The position numbers and the translations under genes were made by a program. From positions 31,259-95,258 of the forward strand of contig DAIDJF010000011.1 of the NCBI GenBank assembly GCA_027451525.1: a DNA stretch of 64,000 nt. Reading direction: 5' to 3'. Position 1 is the first letter of the stretch; each line of letters begins with the position of its first letter. This DNA comes from Ktedonobacterales bacterium. Lineage in GTDB: Bacteria > Chloroflexota > Ktedonobacteria > Ktedonobacterales > Ktedonobacteraceae. Below the pieces are notes generated by a model, which saw only the letters and a program-made list of their open reading frames with translations, searched no databases and had not been told where the DNA came from. Positions 1 to 9,423 of this stretch are shown here, in pieces.

Positions 1-433
1 TTATCGTACTGCCTGCCTCTTGCGCTACTAATCGCTTCCGCTCTTGTCGACGAAGAATATATGGCTTCACCACAAGCAGCACAGCGACAATCAGAAGGGT
101 CACGCCAATGCTTTTCAAGATCACACCATTCACAGCATTGCCATACGTATGCCTGATATACTGCACCACCCCTACACCCAGTATCGTTGCTGGCACACTT
201 CCGCACGCAAGCCACAGCACAATCTTCATATTGACAGTTTTCTGCCGAATATGAACATAAGAACCAAAAGCTTTCGTCACAGCGGAGTAGGCCATATCCG
301 TTCCTACAGCCCATACAGGAGGTACCCGAAAGAGAAGAATCATCACAGGTGCCAGTAACGCCCCTCCACCCATACCCGTCAAACCGACAAGAAATCCGAT
401 ACATAATCCGACAAGCGAAATACGATAGTCCAC
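1..433 (-). CDS. TauE/SafE (DUF81) family permease, partial
   Basis: The 3' end lies outside the window. The readable N-terminal part (about 144 residues) is hydrophobic and has the Gly-rich first segment typical of the family (GLTGMGGGALLAP), followed by RVPPVWAVGTDMAYSAVTKAFG. Family members are membrane exporters or permeases of sulfite, sulfonates or other organic anions; the substrate cannot be read here. Three starts are possible: ATG at 454, ATG at 439, or GTG at 433. I prefer the GTG because a GGAGGT sits six bases before it, whereas that motif abuts the ATG at 439. A 16-bp perfect palindrome lies about 50 bp upstream and may be its operator. Confidence 0.8.
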   Translation of the reverse strand, partial: MDYRISLVGLCIGFLVGLTGMGGGALLAPVMILLFRVPPVWAVGTDMAYSAVTKAFGSYVHIRQKTVNMKIVLWLACGSVPATILGVGVVQYIRHTYGNAVNGVILKSIGVTLLIVAVLLVVKPYILRRQERKRLVAQEAGSTI

Positions 434-486
434 ACGCATACCTCCGAGAGCCATTTATCTAAAGTATTGCAACATCTATTGCTTTT

Positions 487-502
487 TGTAACTATAGTTA
501 CA
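487..502. promoter_or_regulatory. 16-bp perfect palindrome, candidate operator
   Basis: TGTAACTATAGTTACA is perfectly self-complementary and lies upstream of the TauE/SafE gene on the minus strand. Two-fold symmetric sites of this size are typical for dimeric repressors of the TetR, GntR or HxlR type. No regulator gene is adjacent inside the window, so the binding protein is unknown. Confidence 0.4.
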
Positions 503-591
503 TCATACAACAAGCATACATGAAAGAGTGCCCGCATGTCAAGGGGAGCTTCAAAATGTGCTAGATCCGCCTATAGAGCCTCTATGGCAGC

Positions 592-634
592 AAAAAAACA
601 TGAGTGATAGCCAGCATATACAGGTTATCACTCA
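592..634 (-). terminator. Rho-independent terminator of the UvrD-like helicase gene
   Basis: A 9-bp perfect inverted repeat (TGAGTGATA at 601-609, TATCACTCA at 626-634) is followed on the minus strand by a run of seven T (complement of 592-599). It lies about 50 bp beyond the helicase stop codon, in the right orientation. Confidence 0.8.
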
Positions 635-684
635 TATACATTTCGTACTTATGTTACATATGTGGATTGTTATGCGTACGCGCT

Positions 685-2973
685 CTACTCAAAGAGAGTC
701 GCCTGCGCGGTTTCTGGCGGATTATCACGCCGCCGGAGTGAACCATCATGATGGAAGAGATAAGGATTGAGTACCCCGTCTTCATCACTCGGCGTCAAGC
801 CTGCCTCTTGAATAAAGCGCGAGGCAACGGCGTCACTGCCACGATAGCGAAGCAATGATGAGAGATAGAGATATTTCTGTGCGCGTGTAAAAGCCACATA
901 AGCCAGACGCCGCTCTTCAGCAATCCCAGACATAGCAATTGGACCATCCTCAGCTAACGTGAACGAGCGGCGATGCGGAAAAATACCCTCGGTCAAACCC
1001 ATCACAAACACGATTGGACTCTCTAAGCCTTTTGACTTATGGATCGTCATCAGGTTGACACAGTCTCGCTTATTTTTACTACTATCTTCTGCCTGTTCTT
1101 TCAATTGCGTCATCGCCGTCAAGAAATGGCGAATGGTATTATGACGTTGCGCAATCTGCATCAGTTCTTCCAGTTCATCATACCGCCCTTCCAGGCGCGT
1201 CTCTTCATGATGCGTTGGCGTCTCGGCTTCCTCTTCAGCATTCTCATGATGCTTACTATCATAGTGTCGCAGGTGCGTATCATACGCATATTGGCGAATG
1301 AGCCGAATTGCCTGCGCTGGATGATTCCCACACTCTGTCGCGATACGGCGAATGAGGGCCACAAAATCCTTTATCCCTGGTTGATGCTCAGCAGGAATAA
1401 CGTAAGCCTGCTCCTCACAAAATTGCAAGAGCGGACGCCCACTCGCATGTGCCATCAGCGTTCCAAAGAGCGTCGGTGTAAAACGATGCGACGTTTTGGT
1501 AGTACGCGTGAAATAGTCAGTAGAGGGAATATTAGCAACAGCACGAAATGCGCTATTCTGCTCACCACAATGAATAGGAGTAAAGACATCATCCCATTTA
1601 CGTGGCTGAGCACTCGCGCGCGCCTCCAGATACTCGCGATTTACGCGCACCCCATCAATCAAGGCCAGATACGCTAACATATCGCGTGTCGTCTTTCGCT
1701 TGAAAAATGACGAACCGCCAACGGTGCGATAGGGAAGGCTATTGCGCGCTAACGCAATTTCCAGTAAGGCGAGATGATGATTAGTCCGCGATAGCACAAA
1801 AATATCGCGATAAGAGTACTCGCTCTGTTGTTCATGCCATGCCTTGACCAGCGTTCTAATGCGATTGGCAATGCCTTCCGCCTCGGCTTCCTGATCTTCA
1901 TATGCTGTCACAGAAACGGGCGCACCATCCGGTAACGTCGCTCGTAGTGCCTTCTCAAAGCCAGGTGTGACGTCATTATGCGCAATCAACTTATTTGCTG
2001 CATCGAGAATCTGCGGCGTTGAACGATAATTCTCTTCAATATGATAAATTTTCCCTTTCGGATACATCGTCCGAAATGAAAGAATTGATGCCTCTGGGCT
2101 TGCCCCACGAAATTGATAAATCGCCTGATCGGGATCGCCCACCACCACGACATTATGCTTGGGGGCTGCCAGATATTGAATGAGACGATACTGCGACGGA
2201 TTGGTATCCTGCGTCTCATCTACCTGTAAGTAATTGTAACGGCCCTGCCATGTCTTTCTAAACTTCGGACTGCTCTCCAAAAGCATCAACGGAACATAAA
2301 TCAGATCAGAGAGATCATACAGCTTTTCTTTCTGCTTTGTCTGCTCATAGCGCACAAAAAACTCTTGATAGCGTGCTGCCAGATCAGGCTCCGCACCGAG
2401 AAAACGCTGAAAAAAAGCGGTTGAGTCATCTGGCTTTACCTGTTCCTCTTTCGCTCGATCAATCGCCCCTAACACATCGACAATGTTAACTTCCCAGTTC
2501 ATACCACGCGCGCGATTACTGCGCCAGGGACGTACAATATCCTCCGCCAGCCATTGGCGCGGTTCTCCACTAATCAGGCGTTGATTAAGTTCCTGCGGTT
2601 TCCATTCCAATTTTTCACGCAACATATGGTGGCCCAAACCGTGAAAGGTCACAACCCGTAGCGTTTTCAGATCCTTTGCCGCGATACCACGTTCGCGCAA
2701 TGCTTTCAGCGCACGCTTCTCCATTTCGTCAGCAGCGGCCCGTGTGAAGGTCACACAGAGAATAGCTTCAGGTGCAATATGTTCTTCGGCAATTAAACGC
2801 ACAAGCCGATGGACAAGAATAGCCGTCTTCCCAGTGCCCGCAGCAGCAATAAAAGCCGCAGGACCATCGGTATGCGCGATAGCCGCCGCTTGTTGGGGAT
2901 TCGGACGAAATAGCGCGTGTGTAGAGGAACGAGAAGTAGTTTTAGTCTTACTTTTTACGCCTTGCGATGTCAT
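685..2973 (-). CDS. UvrD/PcrA/Rep-family superfamily 1 DNA helicase
   Basis: An ATP-dependent 3'-5' DNA helicase of 762 residues, expected to act in DNA repair or in clearing replication blocks. The superfamily 1A motifs occur in order: Q-motif (NPQQAAAI) near residue 26, Walker A (AAGTGKT) near 45, motif II (DETQDT) near 251, motif III (GDPDQAIYQFRGA), motif IV (ENYRST) near 312, motif V (TIHKSKGLE) near 644 and motif VI (VAFTRA) near 692. The protein is slightly longer than typical PcrA. An acidic/His-rich insert lies around residue 590, and the C-terminus ends QATLFE. The ATG has an AAGGAAGAG about six bases upstream. It is a single gene with its own terminator. Family assignment is firm; the choice among UvrD, PcrA and a specialised paralogue is open. 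Confidence 0.93.
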   Translation of the reverse strand: MTSQGVKSKTKTTSRSSTHALFRPNPQQAAAIAHTDGPAAFIAAAGTGKTAILVHRLVRLIAEEHIAPEAILCVTFTRAAADEMEKRALKALRERGIAAKDLKTLRVVTFHGLGHHMLREKLEWKPQELNQRLISGEPRQWLAEDIVRPWRSNRARGMNWEVNIVDVLGAIDRAKEEQVKPDDSTAFFQRFLGAEPDLAARYQEFFVRYEQTKQKEKLYDLSDLIYVPLMLLESSPKFRKTWQGRYNYLQVDETQDTNPSQYRLIQYLAAPKHNVVVVGDPDQAIYQFRGASPEASILSFRTMYPKGKIYHIEENYRSTPQILDAANKLIAHNDVTPGFEKALRATLPDGAPVSVTAYEDQEAEAEGIANRIRTLVKAWHEQQSEYSYRDIFVLSRTNHHLALLEIALARNSLPYRTVGGSSFFKRKTTRDMLAYLALIDGVRVNREYLEARASAQPRKWDDVFTPIHCGEQNSAFRAVANIPSTDYFTRTTKTSHRFTPTLFGTLMAHASGRPLLQFCEEQAYVIPAEHQPGIKDFVALIRRIATECGNHPAQAIRLIRQYAYDTHLRHYDSKHHENAEEEAETPTHHEETRLEGRYDELEELMQIAQRHNTIRHFLTAMTQLKEQAEDSSKNKRDCVNLMTIHKSKGLESPIVFVMGLTEGIFPHRRSFTLAEDGPIAMSGIAEERRLAYVAFTRAQKYLYLSSLLRYRGSDAVASRFIQEAGLTPSDEDGVLNPYLFHHDGSLRRRDNPPETAQATLFE

Positions 2974-3076
2974 TAAAGCTCTTCCTTATGCACAACCTAC
3001 AAAATTTTATACGCATATCACGGAAAAACACTATAGCACGCAAGGTGATCGCTTGGCAATAAGCAGCACTTTCCGG

Positions 3077-4453
3077 TCAGGTATCACGATAGCGTGTCGC
3101 CCACCACTGAAATAGCACCAGCACAACCGCCGCGATATAGATCACCATTTGAATGCTAGCGGCATCCGCAAGCACGCCTGCTGATAACAAGACAGGAATC
3201 GATACCGCATTGTAAAACATGTTGCGAAAGGAGAAGACACGCCCTCGCGCATCCGCTGGCGTCTCCTCCTGCATTATCGTCTGCGCGGGAATATTGATCA
3301 TATTCAGCATCAGGCCAATCACAAATGCGACCGACCCCACCACGATAATTTTTTGCAGGGAAGCCTCCAAATACGGTGAAATCAAACTCGTCAATCCCAG
3401 AAGAGTCAGCCCTATCGCTGTCCCAAAACTTCCTACAGCCACAAGTTTTTTATTCCCAAATTTTTTTGCCAGATGTGGAATAAAAATGCCACCTAAAACC
3501 AAACTGACGCCAGCGGGCGCGAAAATGAACGAAATATCTCCCACAGGTAATTGCAAGACATTGCGCACAAATGGTCCTGCAAGCTGTCCAATCATAAGCA
3601 ATAATACACTCACTAACGAGACACGCAACAACGCAACCAGGAGATCATGCTTTTTCCGAATAATATGCCAGCTTTCTTTAGTATCGCGCATAATAATCGA
3701 GAAAGCACGTCGTCCCAACGGTGCATCACTATCGTGCTTTTTTTGCCCTTTTGTTGCACTCGGTGGAATAAATACAATGAGAACAGCACATAGCGCATAG
3801 ATAATAGCGATAATCGCAAAAGTGGCATCGACAGGAAGGAGGGTAATACGCGCAGAACCAATAACGATATGCAATGTCGGCATAATAGCCTCAATGACCT
3901 GCCCCAGAATTAAAAAGCCAACCGCCTGTGCTAATGTCAGCGTAATATTGAATAACGCTAACGCGGCCTCTAACTCTTCCTGCCCAACAAGCATCGGGAT
4001 AGTCGATTCCTCCGCTGGCATAAAAAATTGCGTAATCAGCGAGATCACAAAATTGAGAATATACAAAGGAAAGATGGCTGTATGGTTCCAGATTAAAGCC
4101 ACTACCAGCAACGCTGTCGCAATCGCCCGTAAAGCATTGCATACCCATAAAACAAGGCGTTTATTCAGATAATCAATATAGACCCCAGCAAGTATACTAA
4201 AAGGAACAGCCGGCAAAGTAAACGAGACAATTGCCAATCCCACCATAAATGATGAGCCTTTTGTGACCTCAGTCACGATGATGATAATGCCATAGTTCGC
4301 GGCGTTAAAACCAATTTGCGAAAACAGTTGCGCCAACCAGAGAAAAAGGAAGGCGGGATTGGTAAGGAGCTTCTTATAAACTGCCGTTGTGTTCTTCTTC
4401 GAAGATGTATTTTGCGTCTCGTCCGTCTGCTGCTGTGCTCGCGTACTATCCAC
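3077..4453 (-). CDS. MFS transporter, probable efflux protein
   Basis: A 458-residue major facilitator protein with about twelve predicted membrane segments, starting after a hydrophilic Gln/Thr/Asn-rich tail of about 30 residues. The stretch LFSQIGFNAANYGIIIIV in segment 1 and the loop between segments 2 and 3 (AGVYIDYLNKRLVLW, a relaxed motif A) resemble the MFS_3 group that exports siderophores, macrolides and other drugs. The start is GTG with GAGAGGAC about seven bases upstream; no better ATG is near. It stands alone between the helicase and a hemolysin III-type gene, so neighbours do not reveal its substrate. Two further MFS genes of the same broad group lie at 5776 and 37109. Confidence 0.88.
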   Translation of the reverse strand: MDSTRAQQQTDETQNTSSKKNTTAVYKKLLTNPAFLFLWLAQLFSQIGFNAANYGIIIIVTEVTKGSSFMVGLAIVSFTLPAVPFSILAGVYIDYLNKRLVLWVCNALRAIATALLVVALIWNHTAIFPLYILNFVISLITQFFMPAEESTIPMLVGQEELEAALALFNITLTLAQAVGFLILGQVIEAIMPTLHIVIGSARITLLPVDATFAIIAIIYALCAVLIVFIPPSATKGQKKHDSDAPLGRRAFSIIMRDTKESWHIIRKKHDLLVALLRVSLVSVLLLMIGQLAGPFVRNVLQLPVGDISFIFAPAGVSLVLGGIFIPHLAKKFGNKKLVAVGSFGTAIGLTLLGLTSLISPYLEASLQKIIVVGSVAFVIGLMLNMINIPAQTIMQEETPADARGRVFSFRNMFYNAVSIPVLLSAGVLADAASIQMVIYIAAVVLVLFQWWATRYRDT

Positions 4454-4604
4454 GTGGCCGTCCTCTCTCCTGCACTTACACTATTGCGTTAGCTCTTAAG
4501 CGACATGAGATGCCATTTCTCTGTCACATATGGTATACACGTAACAGATGCATATACAGTCTCACAGGAAGAGAACGGTATAAGGATCAAAGAAAATGTC
4601 TGCA

Positions 4605-5291
4605 TTAGGGACGGGGAAATGGCAAAGCCCAAATCCAGACACAACTGGCGAACGCCACGCTGCCCGCAATGACAAAAAGGTGAAAGATTTCGTGAAAGCC
4701 AAAGATACGGGGAAATGGGTTTGGGCGTTTTAGCGCGTACACAACCGCCCCTAGAGTATAAAAAACACCACCAGCAACCAGCGTTGCGACTGCCATCCAG
4801 GGCAAGACAGCAAGAAAAGCTGGCAGTGCCAGCACCGCAATCCATCCCATCAGAATATAGAGCGCGGTACTCACCCAACGTGGAAGCCGTAAGGTTAACA
4901 CGGTCACAGCTATGCCAATGACGGCCAGTGACCAGATGGTGGCGAGCAAAGCGACACGTATCCAGCCACCCAGCACATTAAAACATAACGGTGTGTACGT
5001 TCCAGCAATCAGGAGAAAAATGTTGGCATGATCGAGGGCGCGTAAAAAACGTTTCTGCTGGCTATTCCATGTGCCAATATGATAAAACGCACTGACCGTA
5101 TATAACTCAATCATACAGAGGCCAAAGATCAACATGGACACTAAACGGGCAATGTCCGCTCGGCTCAATAGACACAGCACAATGGTCAGTATCACTGCCG
5201 CCACTGCTGCCAGAGCATGTGACCAACCACGCAATAGCGGTTTGACGATCTGTCCCTGCCCTACCTGCGCACCCGTTTTTTGTTGAAGCAC
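4605..5291 (-). CDS. Hemolysin III / PAQR family membrane protein
   Basis: A 228-residue protein with about seven predicted membrane helices. It carries the family's metal-site motifs: His25 in the first helix, SAFYH at residues 67-71, DHAN near 87-90, and HEIFH near residue 205 in the last helix. Bacterial members were named for a haemolytic Bacillus cereus protein and are homologous to adiponectin/progestin receptors. Their bacterial role is uncertain, and hydrolase (ceramidase-like) or channel activity has been suggested. The start is GTG with AGAGGG five bases upstream. The gene is not obviously co-transcribed with its neighbours. Confidence 0.9.
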   Translation of the reverse strand: MLQQKTGAQVGQGQIVKPLLRGWSHALAAVAAVILTIVLCLLSRADIARLVSMLIFGLCMIELYTVSAFYHIGTWNSQQKRFLRALDHANIFLLIAGTYTPLCFNVLGGWIRVALLATIWSLAVIGIAVTVLTLRLPRWVSTALYILMGWIAVLALPAFLAVLPWMAVATLVAGGVFYTLGAVVYALKRPNPFPRIFGFHEIFHLFVIAGSVAFASCVWIWALPFPRP

Positions 5292-5775
5292 GTTATCCCT
5301 CTTACTATCACTGATATATTCATCTTCCTATATATTCATCAGTAGCATAACAGCTTTCTTGCTCTCATACACCGTTGCCAGCTAACAAAAGGGATGTTAC
5401 ATAATTGACAAGCATCATGCGATATGCTACCATGCAACATATGCAAGTCATCAAAACCATATTTATTCTCATGATTGACTCCGCCGCGTAGGTGATTGCG
5501 CCGGGCTTGCGCGGTATGAACCACAATAGAGCAACACTTTTGCACACGGCGCATACCTCACAAGCATACATGCTTGATGAGGTATGTGTTTGTGACCTTA
5601 GCACTGCCCCGTATTCCCTCGCAGCAACTCACCACATTGCGTATCCACGTTCTCCCCACTATTCACGTTTCTGATAAAAGAACAATTTGCACACTTACAC
5701 ATCTTTTGCACGCGGGGAACAGGCCGTAATGCAATACTTGTTCTGGTTCAATCAACGAGCTTTGGAGCAAACAGC
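5292..5775. other. Intergenic region of 484 bp, one strong hairpin, no gene seen
   Basis: This gap separates the divergent hemolysin III-type and MFS genes. Short open frames exist on both strands but have atypical composition and no ribosome binding site. The only structured element is the inverted repeat at 5552-5586. Promoters for both genes must lie here, but I could not identify convincing -35/-10 pairs. Confidence 0.5.
5552..5586. repeat. Long inverted repeat, orphan hairpin
   Basis: Left arm CATACCTCACAAGCAT and right arm ATGCTTGATGAGGTATG pair along 16 bp with one bulged base and a two-base loop. No gene ends nearby: the flanking genes both start into this gap. It is therefore not an obvious terminator. 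It could be a small-RNA terminator, a dispersed palindromic element or a regulatory hairpin in the MFS leader. Confidence 0.45.
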
Positions 5776-7044
5776 ATGTCAACAACACACACCGATACAA
5801 CCATACAAACGATACAAAGCCAACCGCCACCGTCGCTCTGGCGCAATCGCAATTTCTTGTTTCTTATTACAGGGCAAGCCATCTCTTCAGCGGGAACGCA
5901 GATCTCGCAACTCGCTTTTCCGCTGCTCGTCTTGGCCCTGACACACTCGCCTGCACAGACAGGTCTTATCTCCGCCATGCGCGGTCTCTCTTACGCTCTG
6001 CTCACTCTCCCAGCAGGCGCGCTAGTTGATCGTTGGAATCGCAAGCGCGTGATGATACTGAGCAACATTGGTAGCGCACTCACGCTGGGCAGCATTCCCA
6101 TCGCGCTACTCTTTGGTCATCTCACATTGCTTCAACTCTATCTTGTCTCTTTTGTTGATGGCCTGTGCTTCGTATTTTTCAATATGGCAGAGTCAGCCGC
6201 CATCCCGCACGTCGTTGCCAAAGAACAGATTCCCGCCGCGAATGGGCAAAACGAGGTACTCTATGCCAGTGCCACGATGTTTGGACCTGCCATCGGCGGC
6301 ATTCTTTATAGCTTGTCGGCAATGCTCCCTTTTATCAGCGATAGCATCTCGTATCTGGTCTCGCTTTTTTCGCTGCTGTTCATCAAAACAGAGTTTCAGC
6401 ATGAGCAAACGCAAAGCAAGCAACATATGCTTGAGGACATCAAAGATGGCCTACGCTGGCTCTGGGAGCACCCGGTTATCCGCTTTCTTGCCATTATGAC
6501 GCTTGGTCTCATGGCTCCCTGCGCTGGCTACAGCCTGATTTTGATTGTGATGGCACACAATCAGCATGCCTCAAACGCTGCCATTGGTCTGATTTTCGCT
6601 GGTGGTGGCGTGGGTAACATTATTGGCGCCGCAATGGCAAGCTGGCTTGAACGCCGTTTTGGTTTCACGCGTGTGATGGTCTGGTCAACCTGGGTCTGGT
6701 GTCTCACATGGCTCTTCTACGCTTTCGCCCCCAATCCATTTGTTCTAAGCATCGTCAACGGGCTTTCTTTTACCGTCGTCCCAATCTATATGGTGGTGCA
6801 ATATAGCTACCGCCAGATCGTGATTCCTGACCATCTGCGCGGGCGCGTCAATAGTGTCTTCCGCCTCATCGCCTTTGGAGCACAACCGCTCGGCATGGCG
6901 GTGACGGGCATTCTGCTCCAAGCATATGGGCCTGCAATCACCGTCATCGTGCTATTTGTGCCACAGGTGCTGCTTGCCATCCTAGTCGTGTTCAACAAAC
7001 CGCTACGGCAAGTCGGCTTCCTGCACACGTTGCCAACGGGCTAG
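5776..7044 (+). CDS. MFS transporter, MFS_3-type efflux protein
   Basis: A 422-residue major facilitator protein with about twelve membrane segments after an N-terminal Thr/Gln-rich tail. The first segment (NRNFLFLITGQAISSAGTQIS) and the 2-3 loop motif A (PAGALVDRWNRKRVMI) are clear and typical of bacterial macrolide/enterobactin-type exporters. The ATG follows GGAG by eight bases. The gene ends five bases before the stop of the convergent C45-family gene, leaving no room for a separate terminator. Substrate unknown. Confidence 0.9.
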   Translation: MSTTHTDTTIQTIQSQPPPSLWRNRNFLFLITGQAISSAGTQISQLAFPLLVLALTHSPAQTGLISAMRGLSYALLTLPAGALVDRWNRKRVMILSNIGSALTLGSIPIALLFGHLTLLQLYLVSFVDGLCFVFFNMAESAAIPHVVAKEQIPAANGQNEVLYASATMFGPAIGGILYSLSAMLPFISDSISYLVSLFSLLFIKTEFQHEQTQSKQHMLEDIKDGLRWLWEHPVIRFLAIMTLGLMAPCAGYSLILIVMAHNQHASNAAIGLIFAGGGVGNIIGAAMASWLERRFGFTRVMVWSTWVWCLTWLFYAFAPNPFVLSIVNGLSFTVVPIYMVVQYSYRQIVIPDHLRGRVNSVFRLIAFGAQPLGMAVTGILLQAYGPAITVIVLFVPQVLLAILVVFNKPLRQVGFLHTLPTG

Positions 7045-7049
7045 CCTTC

Positions 7050-8141
7050 CTACGCATTTAACCAGTCGGGGCTGATCTGACGGTAGATATATTGGCAGGG
7101 TGGACCATCCGCGATGTCGATTGTGCCTGCCGTCAGATCGAAGAGCACAGAGGCCACGCTCTCAGCCTGCCTTGCAAAGGCCCACTCTCGCTGTGGATGC
7201 AGGCAGATCGAGTTTGGAGCATTGCCATGATCGGCCAGCAGACTCTGTACACTCGCTTTATCCAGTGAGGCTCCATGTGAGAGTTCCGCGATACGTGCTC
7301 CCCGCGCCAGCGTCTCTGGTTCATCGCGCGCCCCCCTATCACGTGCAAACAACGCAGCGTCAACGCAGTGATTGGTATGCGTTATAACACCATGCACAGG
7401 TCGTAGCACATATTGTCCGCTGGGTGTTGCCTCTACACCCGCAACATCACCCGCTCGATCAGCCAGTAAATGATGGCACGAGGTGCAGCGCGACGTACTG
7501 GCAATAAGATCAATAGCCTCCTGTACAGAGTGAGCCGTATCAAGTATCGTGCGCAAGATCACGTGCATCGGCACTGCTGGCCCTTCGTTGTCGCTATCCG
7601 AGAGCAGCAGGTTGATACACAGAGCCAGGCCATACGCATTGATACCGATCTTGCCTACAATTCCTGCCTCCGTCAATGTCATCAGATCTGGCCCCTCTTC
7701 AGGGCGAATATGCCATGCAATCACCGAACCCGCCAATGAGGGATGCCAGTCCCAATTTTGCGCCAGCCGCACATGCCCATCGGTTGCCGCCTGTGACTGC
7801 ACGCCAATCGCCGTACATTCACCGCGCTGTGTAATACCATACATCAGTTCCGTGCGCGCATTGATGGCGACAATCTCACGCACATCACAGCCTGCACCTT
7901 CAGCAATACCGCGCATCTCCTCCAACAGGGCAGGCGCGTATTGCGCGATTACGGGCATGAAACGCTCGGCCTGCGCAAAAACTGCCTCGCGGCGCAATCC
8001 GGCACGAGCGCGAAAAATCGCCATATACGACCTTACTGTATGTCGCACACGCTGTGGCTCAAGCCTACCAAGCCCTCGCCCACGCATAAACGGCGTTCCC
8101 TGCGTAGTAATATATGGAATATGGCGGTCGGGTGCCTGCAT
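7050..8141 (-). CDS. C45-family autoproteolytic acyltransferase/hydrolase
   Basis: A 363-residue homologue of acyl-coenzyme A:6-aminopenicillanic acid acyltransferase, an Ntn-hydrolase family in which a precursor cleaves itself before an internal Cys. Here that residue should be Cys109 in RGECTAIG, preceded by the conserved NARTEL segment near residue 94. Downstream LAQNWDWHP and THTNHC segments also match the family. Bacterial members are mostly uncharacterised amide hydrolases or acyltransferases, and a penicillin pathway is not implied. The ATG has GGAGCGAG upstream. It lies 39 bp downstream of the deacetylase-like gene on the same strand, so the two may share a transcript; both enzymes act on amide bonds. 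Confidence 0.85.
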   Translation of the reverse strand: MQAPDRHIPYITTQGTPFMRGRGLGRLEPQRVRHTVRSYMAIFRARAGLRREAVFAQAERFMPVIAQYAPALLEEMRGIAEGAGCDVREIVAINARTELMYGITQRGECTAIGVQSQAATDGHVRLAQNWDWHPSLAGSVIAWHIRPEEGPDLMTLTEAGIVGKIGINAYGLALCINLLLSDSDNEGPAVPMHVILRTILDTAHSVQEAIDLIASTSRCTSCHHLLADRAGDVAGVEATPSGQYVLRPVHGVITHTNHCVDAALFARDRGARDEPETLARGARIAELSHGASLDKASVQSLLADHGNAPNSICLHPQREWAFARQAESVASVLFDLTAGTIDIADGPPCQYIYRQISPDWLNA

Positions 8142-8180
8142 AATGTCTCGCTCCTGCGTTATTCTAAGACGATAAGAAGT

Positions 8181-9320
8181 CTACAGTTTCCACCATTGCC
8201 TGTGCCAGCTACGTGCAGCAGCCAGGGCGTCAAGCGTCTGCGGCTCCAAAATTGTTTGGCTACGTTCTAATTCTGCTGAACCCGCGTATAAATCGATAAT
8301 ACCCGTTTCCACATCCGCCAGAGCCTCTACCGCCCCTACTGTACAATAAGGCACATACGCAGCACTATAGCCCCCTGCCTGCAACATTACCAGTCGCCCA
8401 TCACACACTTCATCCGCTAAATCAACCATTAACGCGGCTAAGGTCCGATAACCATCCATCGTCATCATCATTTGTGCCAGCGGATCCAACCAGCTTGCAT
8501 CTTGCCCAGCTGTAATCAGAATCAACTGCGGGCGAAATTGCCTGCCAATCGGCAACACCAATTGCTCGAAGGCCGCACGATAGCCCCGATCGCCTGTCCC
8601 TGGCGGTAACGGAATGTTGACGGTATAGCCTACACCCGCTCCTTTACCCACCTGCTCCAACTCGCCTGCCAGTTTAGGATACCAGTTCTGTTGGTGTAGC
8701 GAGACAAACAAAACGCCATTCTCCTCGTAAAAAGCGTCCTGGATACCATTGCCGTGATGCACATCCCAATCAACAATCATAATCCGCTCTAACCCATAGC
8801 GGCTGCGTGCATGGTGGGCCGCGATCACCGTATTATTGAAAATACAAAAACCCATTGCCTGATTGCTCATCGCGTGATGACAGGGGGGACGCAACAGCGC
8901 GTAAGCATTGCGCACCTGGCCTTCCAACACAGCACTCACCGCATTCATGCCTCCGCCAGCCGCATAGAGTGCCGCCTCATAGGAACCAGCACTCAATACC
9001 GTCTCATCATCAACATCGCCCCAATCACCCTTTAATGGCCCACCCGCAACACACGCGCGTATCCCCGCAATGTACTCGCGTGTATGATATACTGCCAATT
9101 CGTCCTCTGTTGCCATACGCGCTGGTATTGGAAACATCCGCTTCGTCAAACCCGTACCATCCAGAAACTCTTTTATACGCTGGATGATAAAAGATGAGGA
9201 TGGATGCGACTCTGGTGATACAGGAAATGTGCCAGTGCGCGTTTTTACCACTGCCTCTACTCCTGTATCATGTGCAAGAAACCGCTCGTCAAATACAAAA
9301 CCCGTGCGATATGAGAACAT
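8181..9320 (-). CDS. Class II histone deacetylase-like / acetylpolyamine amidohydrolase
   Basis: A zinc-dependent deacetylase of about 379 residues. The signature residues are visible: PPCHHAMSNQAMGFC, then DWDVHHGNG (Zn ligands Asp and His) and SLHQ, with GYSAAYVPYC near the C-terminus. Bacterial members remove acetyl groups from polyamines, lysines or other small amines. The longest frame opens at an ATG at 9356, but AAAGGG lies eight bases before the ATG at 9320, which starts directly at MFSYRTGFVFD, the usual N-terminus of the family. The gene is divergent from an Lrp/AsnC regulator 100 bp away, a common arrangement for a regulator and its target. Confidence 0.9.
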   Translation of the reverse strand: MFSYRTGFVFDERFLAHDTGVEAVVKTRTGTFPVSPESHPSSSFIIQRIKEFLDGTGLTKRMFPIPARMATEDELAVYHTREYIAGIRACVAGGPLKGDWGDVDDETVLSAGSYEAALYAAGGGMNAVSAVLEGQVRNAYALLRPPCHHAMSNQAMGFCIFNNTVIAAHHARSRYGLERIMIVDWDVHHGNGIQDAFYEENGVLFVSLHQQNWYPKLAGELEQVGKGAGVGYTVNIPLPPGTGDRGYRAAFEQLVLPIGRQFRPQLILITAGQDASWLDPLAQMMMTMDGYRTLAALMVDLADEVCDGRLVMLQAGGYSAAYVPYCTVGAVEALADVETGIIDLYAGSAELERSQTILEPQTLDALAAARSWHRQWWKL

Positions 9321-9423
9321 TGTCATGGCCCTTTCTGAAATAGGTCTTTCTATCATACAATATGCACAGTAGGGTTTCTATTCGTTGCCCAGATAACATC
9401 AACATGGTAGTATAAGGCTAAGT

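Noticed and set aside
5339..5604. Short open frames between the hemolysin III-type and MFS genes
   Set aside because: They are Cys- and Met-rich frames with no ribosome binding site, overlapping each other and the orphan hairpin.
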